From the IMG/VR virus record IMGVR_UViG_3300025767_000124, positions 1-23,863 of that record: a stretch of 23,863 nucleotides of DNA; one strand, 5' to 3'. The number at the start of each line of letters is the position of its first letter. Position 1 is the stretch's first letter. The notes beneath the pieces were generated by a model that saw only the letters and a list, made by a program, of their open reading frames with translations, was not told the origin of the DNA and made no database searches. Below, in pieces: positions 17,071 through 23,863 of this stretch. Both the position numbers and the translations under genes were made by a program. The DNA is from a virus.

Positions 17071-17802
17071 TTACGCTTTTTCTTGTTGGATTGTTTCCTG
17101 CTCTTCTTGGTTCATAACCTGATACAAATTAATATCTTTTATTAATAAGCCTGCTAATTCTAGTATTTTAATCACAAGCTCCGTTTCTTCTGAAGGGTGC
17201 AATTCAAAGTTTACAGATTCAGTTGAATCGTATAAAGCTTCACCAAATACCATTTGGTACTTCCATTCTACTTTAACTGGTTTCTTTATATAATTAAATT
17301 CAACTTCAGTTACATCTGTAATTTCAGAATCACCGTACACTCTGATTCCGTTTGAGTTTGAAACGAATGCAGGTCTAATATTTTTAGGTTTTGTTAAGGG
17401 GGAAGCGTTTATGTACAAAAATTCATTTGCATTTATTCGTTCTGCTTCTATATTCTCCGTAGTAGATACACCGAAAGAATTTGTTGTAGTGTTTTTATAT
17501 ATTACTGTTCCTAATCTATATTGATCCGCTGAGGGAACAAAGAAAAGCCCTGGGCGGGTTGGTTGAGCAGTCGCTTCGAATATATTAATTTTTTCATTAA
17601 GCAATGTAAGCATATCTGAATACTCAGTGTCATTACCTGGAACTCGACCGAATTGGTTTATATCGTAAAAGTATTGTTCAAACAAGTCTTTCTGCGCTTG
17701 ATTAGCAAACAAATTAAACTCTTGAGGGGTTACATACCCTCTTTGTTCTTTATTAAGTATTGCCAATACTCTTTGATAAACAGTATCTACGCTTACAGCC
17801 AT
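17071..17802 (-). CDS. Tail ring / head-tail adaptor protein
   Basis: 243 aa. The N-terminal 60 residues are helical, with V-Y-Q-R-V-L-A-I-L-N-K-E-Q-R-G-Y-V-T-P-Q-E-F-N and F-A-N-Q-A-Q-K-D-L-F-E-Q-Y-F. This block is familiar from portal-proximal proteins of marine and crAss-like phages. The middle is beta-rich; the C-terminus is a helix ending Q-E-E-Q-E-T-I-Q-Q-E-K-A. It is the first gene after a hairpin and has an A-rich leader. It is followed within 3 bases by the 303-aa connector, so the two probably form successive rings of the tail stub. No transmembrane or catalytic motif. The connector role comes from recalled family resemblance plus position. Confidence 0.78.
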   Translation of the reverse strand: MAVSVDTVYQRVLAILNKEQRGYVTPQEFNLFANQAQKDLFEQYFYDINQFGRVPGNDTEYSDMLTLLNEKINIFEATAQPTRPGLFFVPSADQYRLGTVIYKNTTTNSFGVSTTENIEAERINANEFLYINASPLTKPKNIRPAFVSNSNGIRVYGDSEITDVTEVEFNYIKKPVKVEWKYQMVFGEALYDSTESVNFELHPSEETELVIKILELAGLLIKDINLYQVMNQEEQETIQQEKA

Positions 17803-17820
17803 AATGTATTTTTTTATTAT

Positions 17821-17863
17821 TTATAGTAATTAGGCCACCTTTATAGCGGCCTAGCTACTATAA
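17821..17863 (-). promoter_or_regulatory. Long intergenic stem-loop ahead of the tail genes
   Basis: Arms 17821-17836 and 17848-17863 pair over 16 positions, closed by GGCC/GGCC at the loop end. The minus-strand RNA has one G-U pair and one C-A mismatch, and the loop is 11 bases. It starts 8 bases after the stop of the capsid-adjacent gene and ends 18 bases before the next ATG. The downstream sequence in the RNA is A-rich with no U-tract, so it is not a classical intrinsic terminator. It may be a processing or stability element, or a Bacteroidetes-style attenuator. Confidence 0.5.
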
Positions 17864-17871
17864 TTAGTGAC

Positions 17872-18699
17872 TTATTTAAGTCTTTTTAAAATTGTTTTGT
17901 AAACTTCCATTCCGTCATCAGTCTTAAAGAAAGATGCCAATGCAGAATAAGGATGCTCATCAAAAGGAACTGTCATTAATTTTCTGTTTCCTTCGCCGTA
18001 TGTAAACGTACGTTGATCTCCAGAAAGTTTTAATATACCGGCTTCAACGGCTTTAGCCCCTGTGTTTCTTAGCTCAACGGAATCGTCGCTAGCTAATTCC
18101 ATAAATAAGATAGGATTTCTTTTTGCAAAGATCATCAAATCTCTTTTTAATTCACTTGAAGATAATGTTGTAACTTTTTCTCCAAACTCAGATCTTAATA
18201 TCGCTTCCGCGTAATCAATATCCATACTTTTAGCAGCTGTCAAAGCTTCTAATTCGTATTCAATCCAATCTAATTCATTAACAGAATCTTGTACTGGATC
18301 TAATTCTTTATATACCCTATCTTTAAAAGGATGATATATAGATAATAACTTTTGTAAAGCAACGTCTTCTTTTCTTACGGTCAATGTCCCGTTTCTAAAA
18401 ACAATTCTACCTAATGTTACTTCCCCTTTTTGCTCATCAACAAGCGGGGTTCGCTGGTTAGTAGCATAACGGAGTTCACGTGCATAACCTAAATCTTTGT
18501 CAAAATACAATAAAGGCTTTCGCTGACTGTGTTTCGAAGGGATGGTATACACTAAAGGTGATTTTCCTGTAGCAATATAATAAGTTCTATCTTTAAATTC
18601 AAACACTGGTTTAACTGGTGTTTTTTGAACTGGTGCGGTTTTAACCGCTGTTTCCTGAGGTGCAACCTCAACAGTTTCTGCTGTAGCTTTTTTAGCCAT
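17872..18699 (-). CDS. Conserved virion-region protein of unknown function (next to capsid gene)
   Basis: 275 aa, function not recognised. Residues 1-32 are a flexible Lys/Ala/Val/Thr/Pro tail (A-P-V-Q-K-T-P-V-K-P). Residues 35-120 are a beta-rich module with T-Y-Y-I-A-T-G-K-S-P-L-V-Y-T-I-P-S and L-L-Y-F-D. The C-terminal half is helical, with E-L-K-R-D-L-M-I-F-A-K-R-N-P-I-L-F-M-E-L-A and V-P-F-D-E-H-P-Y-S-A-L-A. It lies directly after the major capsid gene, separated by a terminator-like hairpin, and before the tail-ring genes. A capsid-accessory or head-completion protein is therefore plausible, but nothing in the sequence proves it. Its mobile tail and compact body would fit a protein bound at the capsid or portal. 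Confidence 0.78.
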   Translation of the reverse strand: MAKKATAETVEVAPQETAVKTAPVQKTPVKPVFEFKDRTYYIATGKSPLVYTIPSKHSQRKPLLYFDKDLGYARELRYATNQRTPLVDEQKGEVTLGRIVFRNGTLTVRKEDVALQKLLSIYHPFKDRVYKELDPVQDSVNELDWIEYELEALTAAKSMDIDYAEAILRSEFGEKVTTLSSSELKRDLMIFAKRNPILFMELASDDSVELRNTGAKAVEAGILKLSGDQRTFTYGEGNRKLMTVPFDEHPYSALASFFKTDDGMEVYKTILKRLK

Positions 18700-18735
18700 G
18701 ATATAATATAATTAAATAATTGATAAAAGTAATAA

Positions 18736-18762
18736 TTACCCCCGTCATTACAACGAGGGTAA
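18736..18762 (-). terminator. Terminator-like hairpin after the capsid gene
   Basis: Minus-strand RNA forms a 9-bp stem, UUACCCUCG with CGGGGGUAA (one G-U pair), around a 9-base loop, followed by the U-rich run UUAUUACUUUUAU. It starts 16 bases after the capsid stop codon. This fits a partial intrinsic terminator that would let the capsid message accumulate above the downstream tail genes. Confidence 0.5.
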
Positions 18763-18778
18763 CAATTACATTAATTCA

Positions 18779-20206
18779 CTATGCTGTTGCTTTTTTCAAC
18801 AATACAAAGTTGTTAGCGCCTTGTACACATAAACATCTTTCTGATAAGAAATGAACGTTCATTGCATCTTCGTCGCTTGTGTAGTTTCCACCAACGGATC
18901 CAGTAATCCAAGACTTCATTTTACGATCGTCAGCTTCAGAAGCTCTATAACGAATGTGTAAGAATGGTCGTGAAATATTTTTTCCCAATTGCTGGTCGTA
19001 AACTGTAGAAGTTCCTGCTGGCACAATAACGCCCTCAACATCTCCAACTAATCCACGAGTGGTAGCATCGTTTAAGTATTTCCAATCTGTCTTATAGAAG
19101 TCGTAAGATCCTCTGCGGAATCCACTAAACCCTAAGTTTAACGCCATATCTTCAGAGTTATCAAATACACCGTAAGATGTACCTCCAGCTCCATAAGAAT
19201 TTTGTTGCGCTAGCATATTGTCAATACCTAAAGAAGTTGCACGATCTAAGAAAAGCATGTTTTCTTCAATTGCACCCTGCTTGTCAAGTTCCTGTAGGAT
19301 AGCATCGAAATCTTCTAATCCACCTGCAGCTCCAAAGTTAGAGTCTGTGTAAACAAGACCTCTGTTTTCAAGAGCAGCAAAAAGTCCATCAGAACCTGTA
19401 AGCTCAGTACCGCCACCTAATCCAGCTGCTGGAGTAATTGCCGTAGCTGCTTTTTCAGCTTCAATCATAGACATTTCTAATTGATCTTCAAAACGAATAC
19501 GTGCTTCGTGTTCAGATTTTAAGTACCATAAGTAACCAGATGTTCCAGCTTCAGTAGTAACTTCAACCCATCCAATTTGAGCAGCATCAGAACCGCTTAC
19601 GTTGTATTTATCTCTAAGGATAATTGGCTTGTTGTTAAACTGCTCGAAAGCTGCGTCAACAGAAGTACCTGCGTTAGAAGTTCCTTTCGCATATTCAGAA
19701 CCGTATACAAATACTTTACCAGCATCGTGAGCAGTGATAGTTGCAGCGGCATAACCTACTACTGTTAATTCTACAGCACCTGCTACTGGGGCAGCTACCG
19801 CTTGAACATAAGCTTTTTCTACAACTAATCCGTCAGCTGAAGCAACTACAATCGTAGCTCCTGGGCCAATAACGTTTTGGTTAACCCCTCCTGCGCCTGC
19901 TGGAATTGTTACTGTAGTTGTAGTTGTTACTACTGGGTCATATGCAATGTGTAGTCTTCCTTGCTCAGACCATACTACTTGGTCAGAAGCCATAGGCATT
20001 TCTGCTCCTACCATACGTAAAAATCCAGAGATCGTACGGTTTCCGTAACGCTCTACTTCTTTCTCATATACTTCTGGCAAGAACTGTTGTGTAAAATCTA
20101 AATCTGCAAGAGTTAGATAGTTATCGTTAAATAATGTTTGTGTTGGGCGTGGCGTTAAGTGCGCTAATGCGCCTGCGCTACCCGTAAATGAACCTGCTGC
20201 GGCCAT
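18779..20206 (-). CDS. Major capsid protein (HK97-fold, crAss-like type)
   Basis: 475 aa. The N-terminal part contains L-T-P-R-P-T-Q-T-L-F-N-D and F-L-P-E-V-Y-E-K-E-V-E-R-Y-G-N-R-T-I-S-G-F-L, followed by W-S-E-Q-G-R-L-H. Residues about 92-172 are a Thr/Val/Ala/Gly-rich beta insertion. The C-terminus has H-I-R-Y-R-A-S-E-A-D-D-R-K-M-K-S-W-I-T and R-C-L-C-V-Q-G-A-N-N-F. These blocks resemble the capsid proteins of crAss-like and related marine phages as I recall them. It follows a scaffold-like gene and a portal gene, the standard head order, and has a hairpin terminator behind it. There is no obvious N-terminal propeptide, so a separate scaffold is expected. The codons are less AT-rich than in neighbouring genes, as is usual for a highly expressed gene. 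Confidence 0.9.
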   Translation of the reverse strand: MAAAGSFTGSAGALAHLTPRPTQTLFNDNYLTLADLDFTQQFLPEVYEKEVERYGNRTISGFLRMVGAEMPMASDQVVWSEQGRLHIAYDPVVTTTTTVTIPAGAGGVNQNVIGPGATIVVASADGLVVEKAYVQAVAAPVAGAVELTVVGYAAATITAHDAGKVFVYGSEYAKGTSNAGTSVDAAFEQFNNKPIILRDKYNVSGSDAAQIGWVEVTTEAGTSGYLWYLKSEHEARIRFEDQLEMSMIEAEKAATAITPAAGLGGGTELTGSDGLFAALENRGLVYTDSNFGAAGGLEDFDAILQELDKQGAIEENMLFLDRATSLGIDNMLAQQNSYGAGGTSYGVFDNSEDMALNLGFSGFRRGSYDFYKTDWKYLNDATTRGLVGDVEGVIVPAGTSTVYDQQLGKNISRPFLHIRYRASEADDRKMKSWITGSVGGNYTSDEDAMNVHFLSERCLCVQGANNFVLLKKATA

Positions 20207-20231
20207 AATTTTTAAGTTTTAAGTTGTTGTT

Positions 20232-21419
20232 TTATTTTCTTTTAATTCCAAACTTAGGCGAACTAGAAGATTTAATTGACTTAACCGTAAAACCGCCCGG
20301 CATACTGACTTTTTCATGAGTGCCTCTTGGACTCATATCAATATTCTTGGCTTTTTCAATACTACTTTTCATTGCATCGGCCTTGCCTTGCTCGTAAAAG
20401 TGGTTTGCAATTGCGTCTGGATTCATAGCTGTAAATAAAGACTTGTGATAACCCGCAGCGTCGCTCATTTCATTTTTGTCGTTCAAGAACTTCTTGACCA
20501 AATTATTGATGTCGCTCTGGGTGTCTTTAACCTGATCCACATTATTTACTTTAAACCTAAACTTCTTTTCTCCAACGTTGAAATCAAAACCTTTGAAATC
20601 ATTAGAAAAAAGCTTTTCTGTTTTGTTTTTAAATGTAGATACTTGCTGTTCAGCTACTTTAGTTGCCTGTTCGTTTTCTTTTGTATAACGGTTAAAAAAC
20701 TCAACCGCTTTTTGTTGCTCTGGATTTAATTTTGATCCAGCTTTAATTTCTTCGTAATATTTAGACTTTAAACCATCTAAATGGTTTTTAGCCTTTGCTA
20801 ACTCCTCTTTGTGAGCTATTTTCTTTTTACGTATATCTCTTTCTTCATCTAGCTCTTCGTCATATGCAAAATTGTCTTCCATTAAAAAGTCAATTTCTTC
20901 TTTGTCTAAATGAGGTCTAGTGTTTTCATAATACTCTCTTAATAATTGCGTTTCATTCAATGAAGCGTAATCTGTATTAAGCTTAACATAATCCTCAAGA
21001 GATCCTCCTGTTTCATTTATAAACTCAACTACCTTTTGAATATTTTCAGGTAATTCAACCCCAGCGTCTGCTTCAATTATAGCTTGCTCAACCTGCTCCG
21101 CGAGTTCCTCAGTTTGTAACTCAACCTCTTCTTCTGTTATTTCTTCAAGAACGGGTTGTTCAGCTTGAACGGGCTCTTCGTTATTTTGGACGGGCTCCCG
21201 TACTTCTTCAGCCACTTCTTCGCCACTTGGCGTGTCTTGGGGTTGCTCGACAGGAACATCGCTTGCATTTGTTTCTTGCTCTGGAATGGCATCTTCTGCT
21301 GGTTTATTTAATTCTGATAAATCAACCTTAATAACGCCGTCTTCAAACGACATAGGTTTTGTTTCTTGCACAGGGGTTTCTTCAACCACAGGTGCTTCTT
21401 GTTGTGTTTCTTCTGACAT
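20232..21419 (-). CDS. Scaffolding-like protein (acidic N-terminus, coiled coil, basic C-terminus)
   Basis: 395 aa. Residues 1-130 are a very acidic, low-complexity Glu/Gln/Val/Pro region with repeated E-E-T-P-V-Q-E and E-P-V-Q-like units. Residues about 150-275 are charged helices, with K-K-K-I-A-H-K-E-E-L-A-K-A-K in the middle. The C-terminal 30 residues are basic and Ser-rich (S-S-S-P-K-F-G-I-K-R-K). It sits between portal and major capsid protein, the usual place for scaffold. An acidic extended part with a short basic capsid-binding end is typical of such proteins. No protease catalytic residues are evident, so a fused maturation protease is unlikely. Identification rests on composition and order. 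Confidence 0.75.
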   Translation of the reverse strand: MSEETQQEAPVVEETPVQETKPMSFEDGVIKVDLSELNKPAEDAIPEQETNASDVPVEQPQDTPSGEEVAEEVREPVQNNEEPVQAEQPVLEEITEEEVELQTEELAEQVEQAIIEADAGVELPENIQKVVEFINETGGSLEDYVKLNTDYASLNETQLLREYYENTRPHLDKEEIDFLMEDNFAYDEELDEERDIRKKKIAHKEELAKAKNHLDGLKSKYYEEIKAGSKLNPEQQKAVEFFNRYTKENEQATKVAEQQVSTFKNKTEKLFSNDFKGFDFNVGEKKFRFKVNNVDQVKDTQSDINNLVKKFLNDKNEMSDAAGYHKSLFTAMNPDAIANHFYEQGKADAMKSSIEKAKNIDMSPRGTHEKVSMPGGFTVKSIKSSSSPKFGIKRK

Positions 21420-21451
21420 GATAAAATATTATATAATTATTACTATTATTA

Positions 21452-23863
21452 TTACCTAGGCTCGAAGGAACCTAAGTTAAAGTTACCGTTAAGTATATCG
21501 TTTCCGCTGGATTCGAAATTTTTTGGCGGTAAATCGTTTTGTCTTTGGTTTATTAATTCACTTTGCTGTGTAGCTTGAATTTTTGAGCGATCGTCTTTGC
21601 GATCTTCTTTTTCTTTAATCTCAGACTTTCTGCCCTGTACTTCCAGGCCCTTTAGTTGCATGTTCATTTCAAACTCCAGCTGCATTAATTCTTTCTTTAG
21701 TGCCGCTTCCTGCATTAATTTTTGTTGGTCTATTTGCGCTTTGGCTTGCTCTAGTGATATTTTTTGTTGTATTAAAGCTTGTTGTTTCTGCACTTCTGAT
21801 TGTGCTGCAACTTGTGTTGCCTGGGCATTTGCCTCTGCTTGGGCTTGCATATTTTCTTGTTGCATTTTCTGATCTCGTAGTTGCTTTTCAGCTCTTCGTA
21901 TTTTTAGCAATTGATTAGCTAGTTTAAGATTTTTAACCTCACGGAGATCGATAGCATCGGATAAATCAATCATACCTGCCGAAACTGCAGCTTGTATATT
22001 GTTTTCTAAAATTGCTCTTTCTTCTTCATCCGGCTGTAATTCAATAAATATTCCAAAATCATAAAGATACAAGTCGCTCATTTCCTCAAGAACAGCTACG
22101 TTTTGATTTCCTATCTTATGTATAAAAGCTTCTCTTGTTGGAGAATATTCTAGTATATCAGATATTCTTAATGATAACCCTTCACACAAGTCTGCTGTTA
22201 AAAATAAACTTCCATCTAATATGTGTCTTGTAGCTACATTAGAATTAGCAGCTGCCAACTTTTGAACCCCAACTAATGCTCTAGAATCTGGTGTGCTTCC
22301 GTCTCTAGCTTCATTTAATCCGGTTACGTCACGGATCATTTGTAGGTAATAATTGTAGTTAGCAATTAAGCTTTGCATTTTTTGACCCCCTGCTCCTGTT
22401 GATATTTCTTGAATAGGAACTTTCCCTGGATTCATATCTCCATCTTGAGTAAATGATCTACCAATTACAGAACCTGTTTGAAAAAACATATTTAAAGCTT
22501 CTTGCGGATTGTAATTTGTTCCGTTACCTAAATCAACTTCAGCTAATCCGTCCGCATCAAGATATACACCGTCTGGCACCATTCTTGACATTACTTGTTG
22601 TAATTTTAAATGTGTCAACTGAATCATATCTGCAAATCCAGTTATTCTACTTACTATAGACTCTATGCGCCCTTTATACATTCTTGGAGCAACAATGCTA
22701 TAATTCATTTTAACTTTAGTATAATCACTCTTAGGGCGGATCATATTAGTAGCTAATTCCCATTTAAGCATTCTACCGCCTAATACCTTAACTCCTTCAT
22801 ACAGCACTTCTAAAGACTGAGATAATTTTGCAATTCCGTATTCCGCTAAAATTTCTTCTGGTGGATTAAATTGATCGTCTTTAGGTATTATCTTAACTGC
22901 GCCTGTTGCCGTTTCTTTAACTTTGTAAACTTCATTAGCAAATGTTTTGTAATTAAAGTACAAAATTTGAACCGTATTAGAATCATCTTGGTCATAATTT
23001 GTAAGAGTTCTATCGTAAAAACCATTATTGTTATAAGACTGACTTGATATTTCCGTAAGATCCTCGTCAGTTAACCAAGGGAATTCTTTTTTAAGTTCAT
23101 TAAGATGAACAGATTTTACTTCGCCAACATAGTATACATCATCAAAATATGGAGAATCTGTGTAAGACCAAACCAAATTAACAGGATCAACATAATCAAC
23201 TTTCGCGCCCTCAGCTTTATTGAACGTGTTTTTAACCGCGCCAATACCTATAGTAGTTAAATCATAATTACATCTACGCTTAATTAAATCGTATTTATTA
23301 CCATCTAACAATACATTTAAAGCTTGCTCTTCCGCTAACTCAACTTGTTGCTTGTAGCTTAGTTGCATATGCAGGTCTAACTCTTCTTTATTTTTAGGAA
23401 GCGTTTCTGGATTTGTTTCAAACAAATTAACGCCAAATTCAGCTTGAGCAAATTCATTCAAATCTTTTGTTTGCATATCTCTTATGATAGCCTCCATATA
23501 TTTTGTACGTTTTTCAACGCCATATGGATCTTGCGAGTATGCTTTTATATCGAATTGTCTATCTGAAATACCATTAACAACTATATCAACAAACTTTGGT
23601 ATAATTGGCACTGGCTTCCAATCTAAATTTAAATATGATAAATCGCCATTAATAGATAATTCATCTTTATATTTCTGTATTCCCTGTTCTCCTCTTGCGT
23701 ATAATCTTAAATTGTGAAAAGTGTTTTGATTACTTTTAAACCTATTTAAGCCGTTATCGCTACTAAACCATTCGTTTTCTATAGCCCTACCGATGGTTGT
23801 ACCATACTCGATTGACATTTTTTCTGCATCGCTCGCTATTTGACTCGGAAAATAACTTGTTAC
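21452..23863 (-). CDS. Portal protein (5' end probably beyond the window)
   Basis: At least 788 aa from the ATG at 23818. The same frame stays open for 15 more codons to the window edge and reads V-T-S-Y-F-P-S-Q-I-A-S-D-A-E-K, which looks like protein and not leader, so the true start is probably outside. Blocks seen (numbered from that ATG): A-I-E-N-E-W-F-S-S (12-20), W-K-P-V-P-I-I-P-K-F-V-D-I-V-V-N-G (67-83), a central region with M-I-R-D-V-T-G-L-N-E-A-R-D-G (a portal crown/stem-like motif), then a long Gln-rich coiled coil (about 635-740) and an Asn/Pro-rich tail. This matches crAss-like and marine podovirus portals. The dodecameric portal would be the DNA channel and head-assembly nucleus. 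It is followed by the scaffold gene after 32 bases. Confidence 0.88.
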   Translation of the reverse strand, partial: VTSYFPSQIASDAEKMSIEYGTTIGRAIENEWFSSDNGLNRFKSNQNTFHNLRLYARGEQGIQKYKDELSINGDLSYLNLDWKPVPIIPKFVDIVVNGISDRQFDIKAYSQDPYGVEKRTKYMEAIIRDMQTKDLNEFAQAEFGVNLFETNPETLPKNKEELDLHMQLSYKQQVELAEEQALNVLLDGNKYDLIKRRCNYDLTTIGIGAVKNTFNKAEGAKVDYVDPVNLVWSYTDSPYFDDVYYVGEVKSVHLNELKKEFPWLTDEDLTEISSQSYNNNGFYDRTLTNYDQDDSNTVQILYFNYKTFANEVYKVKETATGAVKIIPKDDQFNPPEEILAEYGIAKLSQSLEVLYEGVKVLGGRMLKWELATNMIRPKSDYTKVKMNYSIVAPRMYKGRIESIVSRITGFADMIQLTHLKLQQVMSRMVPDGVYLDADGLAEVDLGNGTNYNPQEALNMFFQTGSVIGRSFTQDGDMNPGKVPIQEISTGAGGQKMQSLIANYNYYLQMIRDVTGLNEARDGSTPDSRALVGVQKLAAANSNVATRHILDGSLFLTADLCEGLSLRISDILEYSPTREAFIHKIGNQNVAVLEEMSDLYLYDFGIFIELQPDEEERAILENNIQAAVSAGMIDLSDAIDLREVKNLKLANQLLKIRRAEKQLRDQKMQQENMQAQAEANAQATQVAAQSEVQKQQALIQQKISLEQAKAQIDQQKLMQEAALKKELMQLEFEMNMQLKGLEVQGRKSEIKEKEDRKDDRSKIQATQQSELINQRQNDLPPKNFESSGNDILNGNFNLGSFEPR

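Noticed and set aside
21597-21918. Overlapping plus-strand frames rich in Cys, Phe and Leu, looking like small membrane proteins.
   Set aside because: They are antisense to the Gln/Lys/Glu-rich coiled coil of the portal protein, which produces this composition.
1-23863. Search for tRNA genes, CRISPR arrays, transposases, integrase and attachment sites.
   Set aside because: Nothing seen; nearly all bases are inside coding sequence and the spacers are too short, apart from the two described hairpins.

Overview
The window is a block of virion morphogenesis genes from a tailed phage, most likely a short-tailed (podovirus-type) virulent phage of a marine or freshwater Bacteroidetes (flavobacterial) host. 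The evidence is as follows. All genes lie head-to-tail on the minus strand with gaps of a few bases to about 80 bases. The DNA is AT-rich by eye. Start codons have A/T-rich leaders and no Shine-Dalgarno sequence. The fibre-like protein carries a fibronectin-III-like domain of the type abundant in Bacteroidetes surface proteins. The set and order of proteins resemble crAss-like (Crassvirales) and related environmental phages. That placement rests on recalled family resemblance and was not tested by a search.

Layout in the direction of transcription (right to left): portal protein (open at the right edge, 5' end probably cut); acidic coiled-coil scaffold-like protein; major capsid protein; a terminator-like hairpin; a conserved protein of unknown function; a second hairpin; two head-tail connector/tail-ring proteins (243 and 303 aa); a very large tail nozzle ('stabilization'/muzzle-type) protein of 1875 aa ending in Ig/cadherin-like domains; a 600-aa fibre-like protein with the FN3 domain; a 108-aa small virion protein; a 205-aa Gly/Gln-rich internal (ejection) protein; a 470-aa helical virion protein; and a giant protein of at least 2096 aa that runs off the left edge.

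The genes make one assembly line. Portal, scaffold and capsid build the procapsid. The connector, nozzle and fibre genes build the tail stub. The last three genes sit where T7-type phages encode the internal core proteins that are ejected ahead of the DNA.

The most interesting object is the giant protein. It has an N-terminal 30-residue tandem repeat, Gly-rich hydrophobic segments, an HExxH zincin-like motif, a Pro/Lys linker, a segment resembling sigma-70 region 2, a PD-(D/E)XK nuclease-like domain, a HAD phosphatase-like domain and a long C-terminal domain of the large-polyvalent-protein kind. A short (I/V)(E/Q)FSK(T/S/N)(V/L) motif recurs four times, in the inter-domain stretches and on both sides of the HAD domain. 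This suggests a modular enzyme cargo carried in the virion, possibly cleaved or docked at those motifs. No RNA genes, CRISPR arrays, insertion sequences, integrase or attachment sites were seen.
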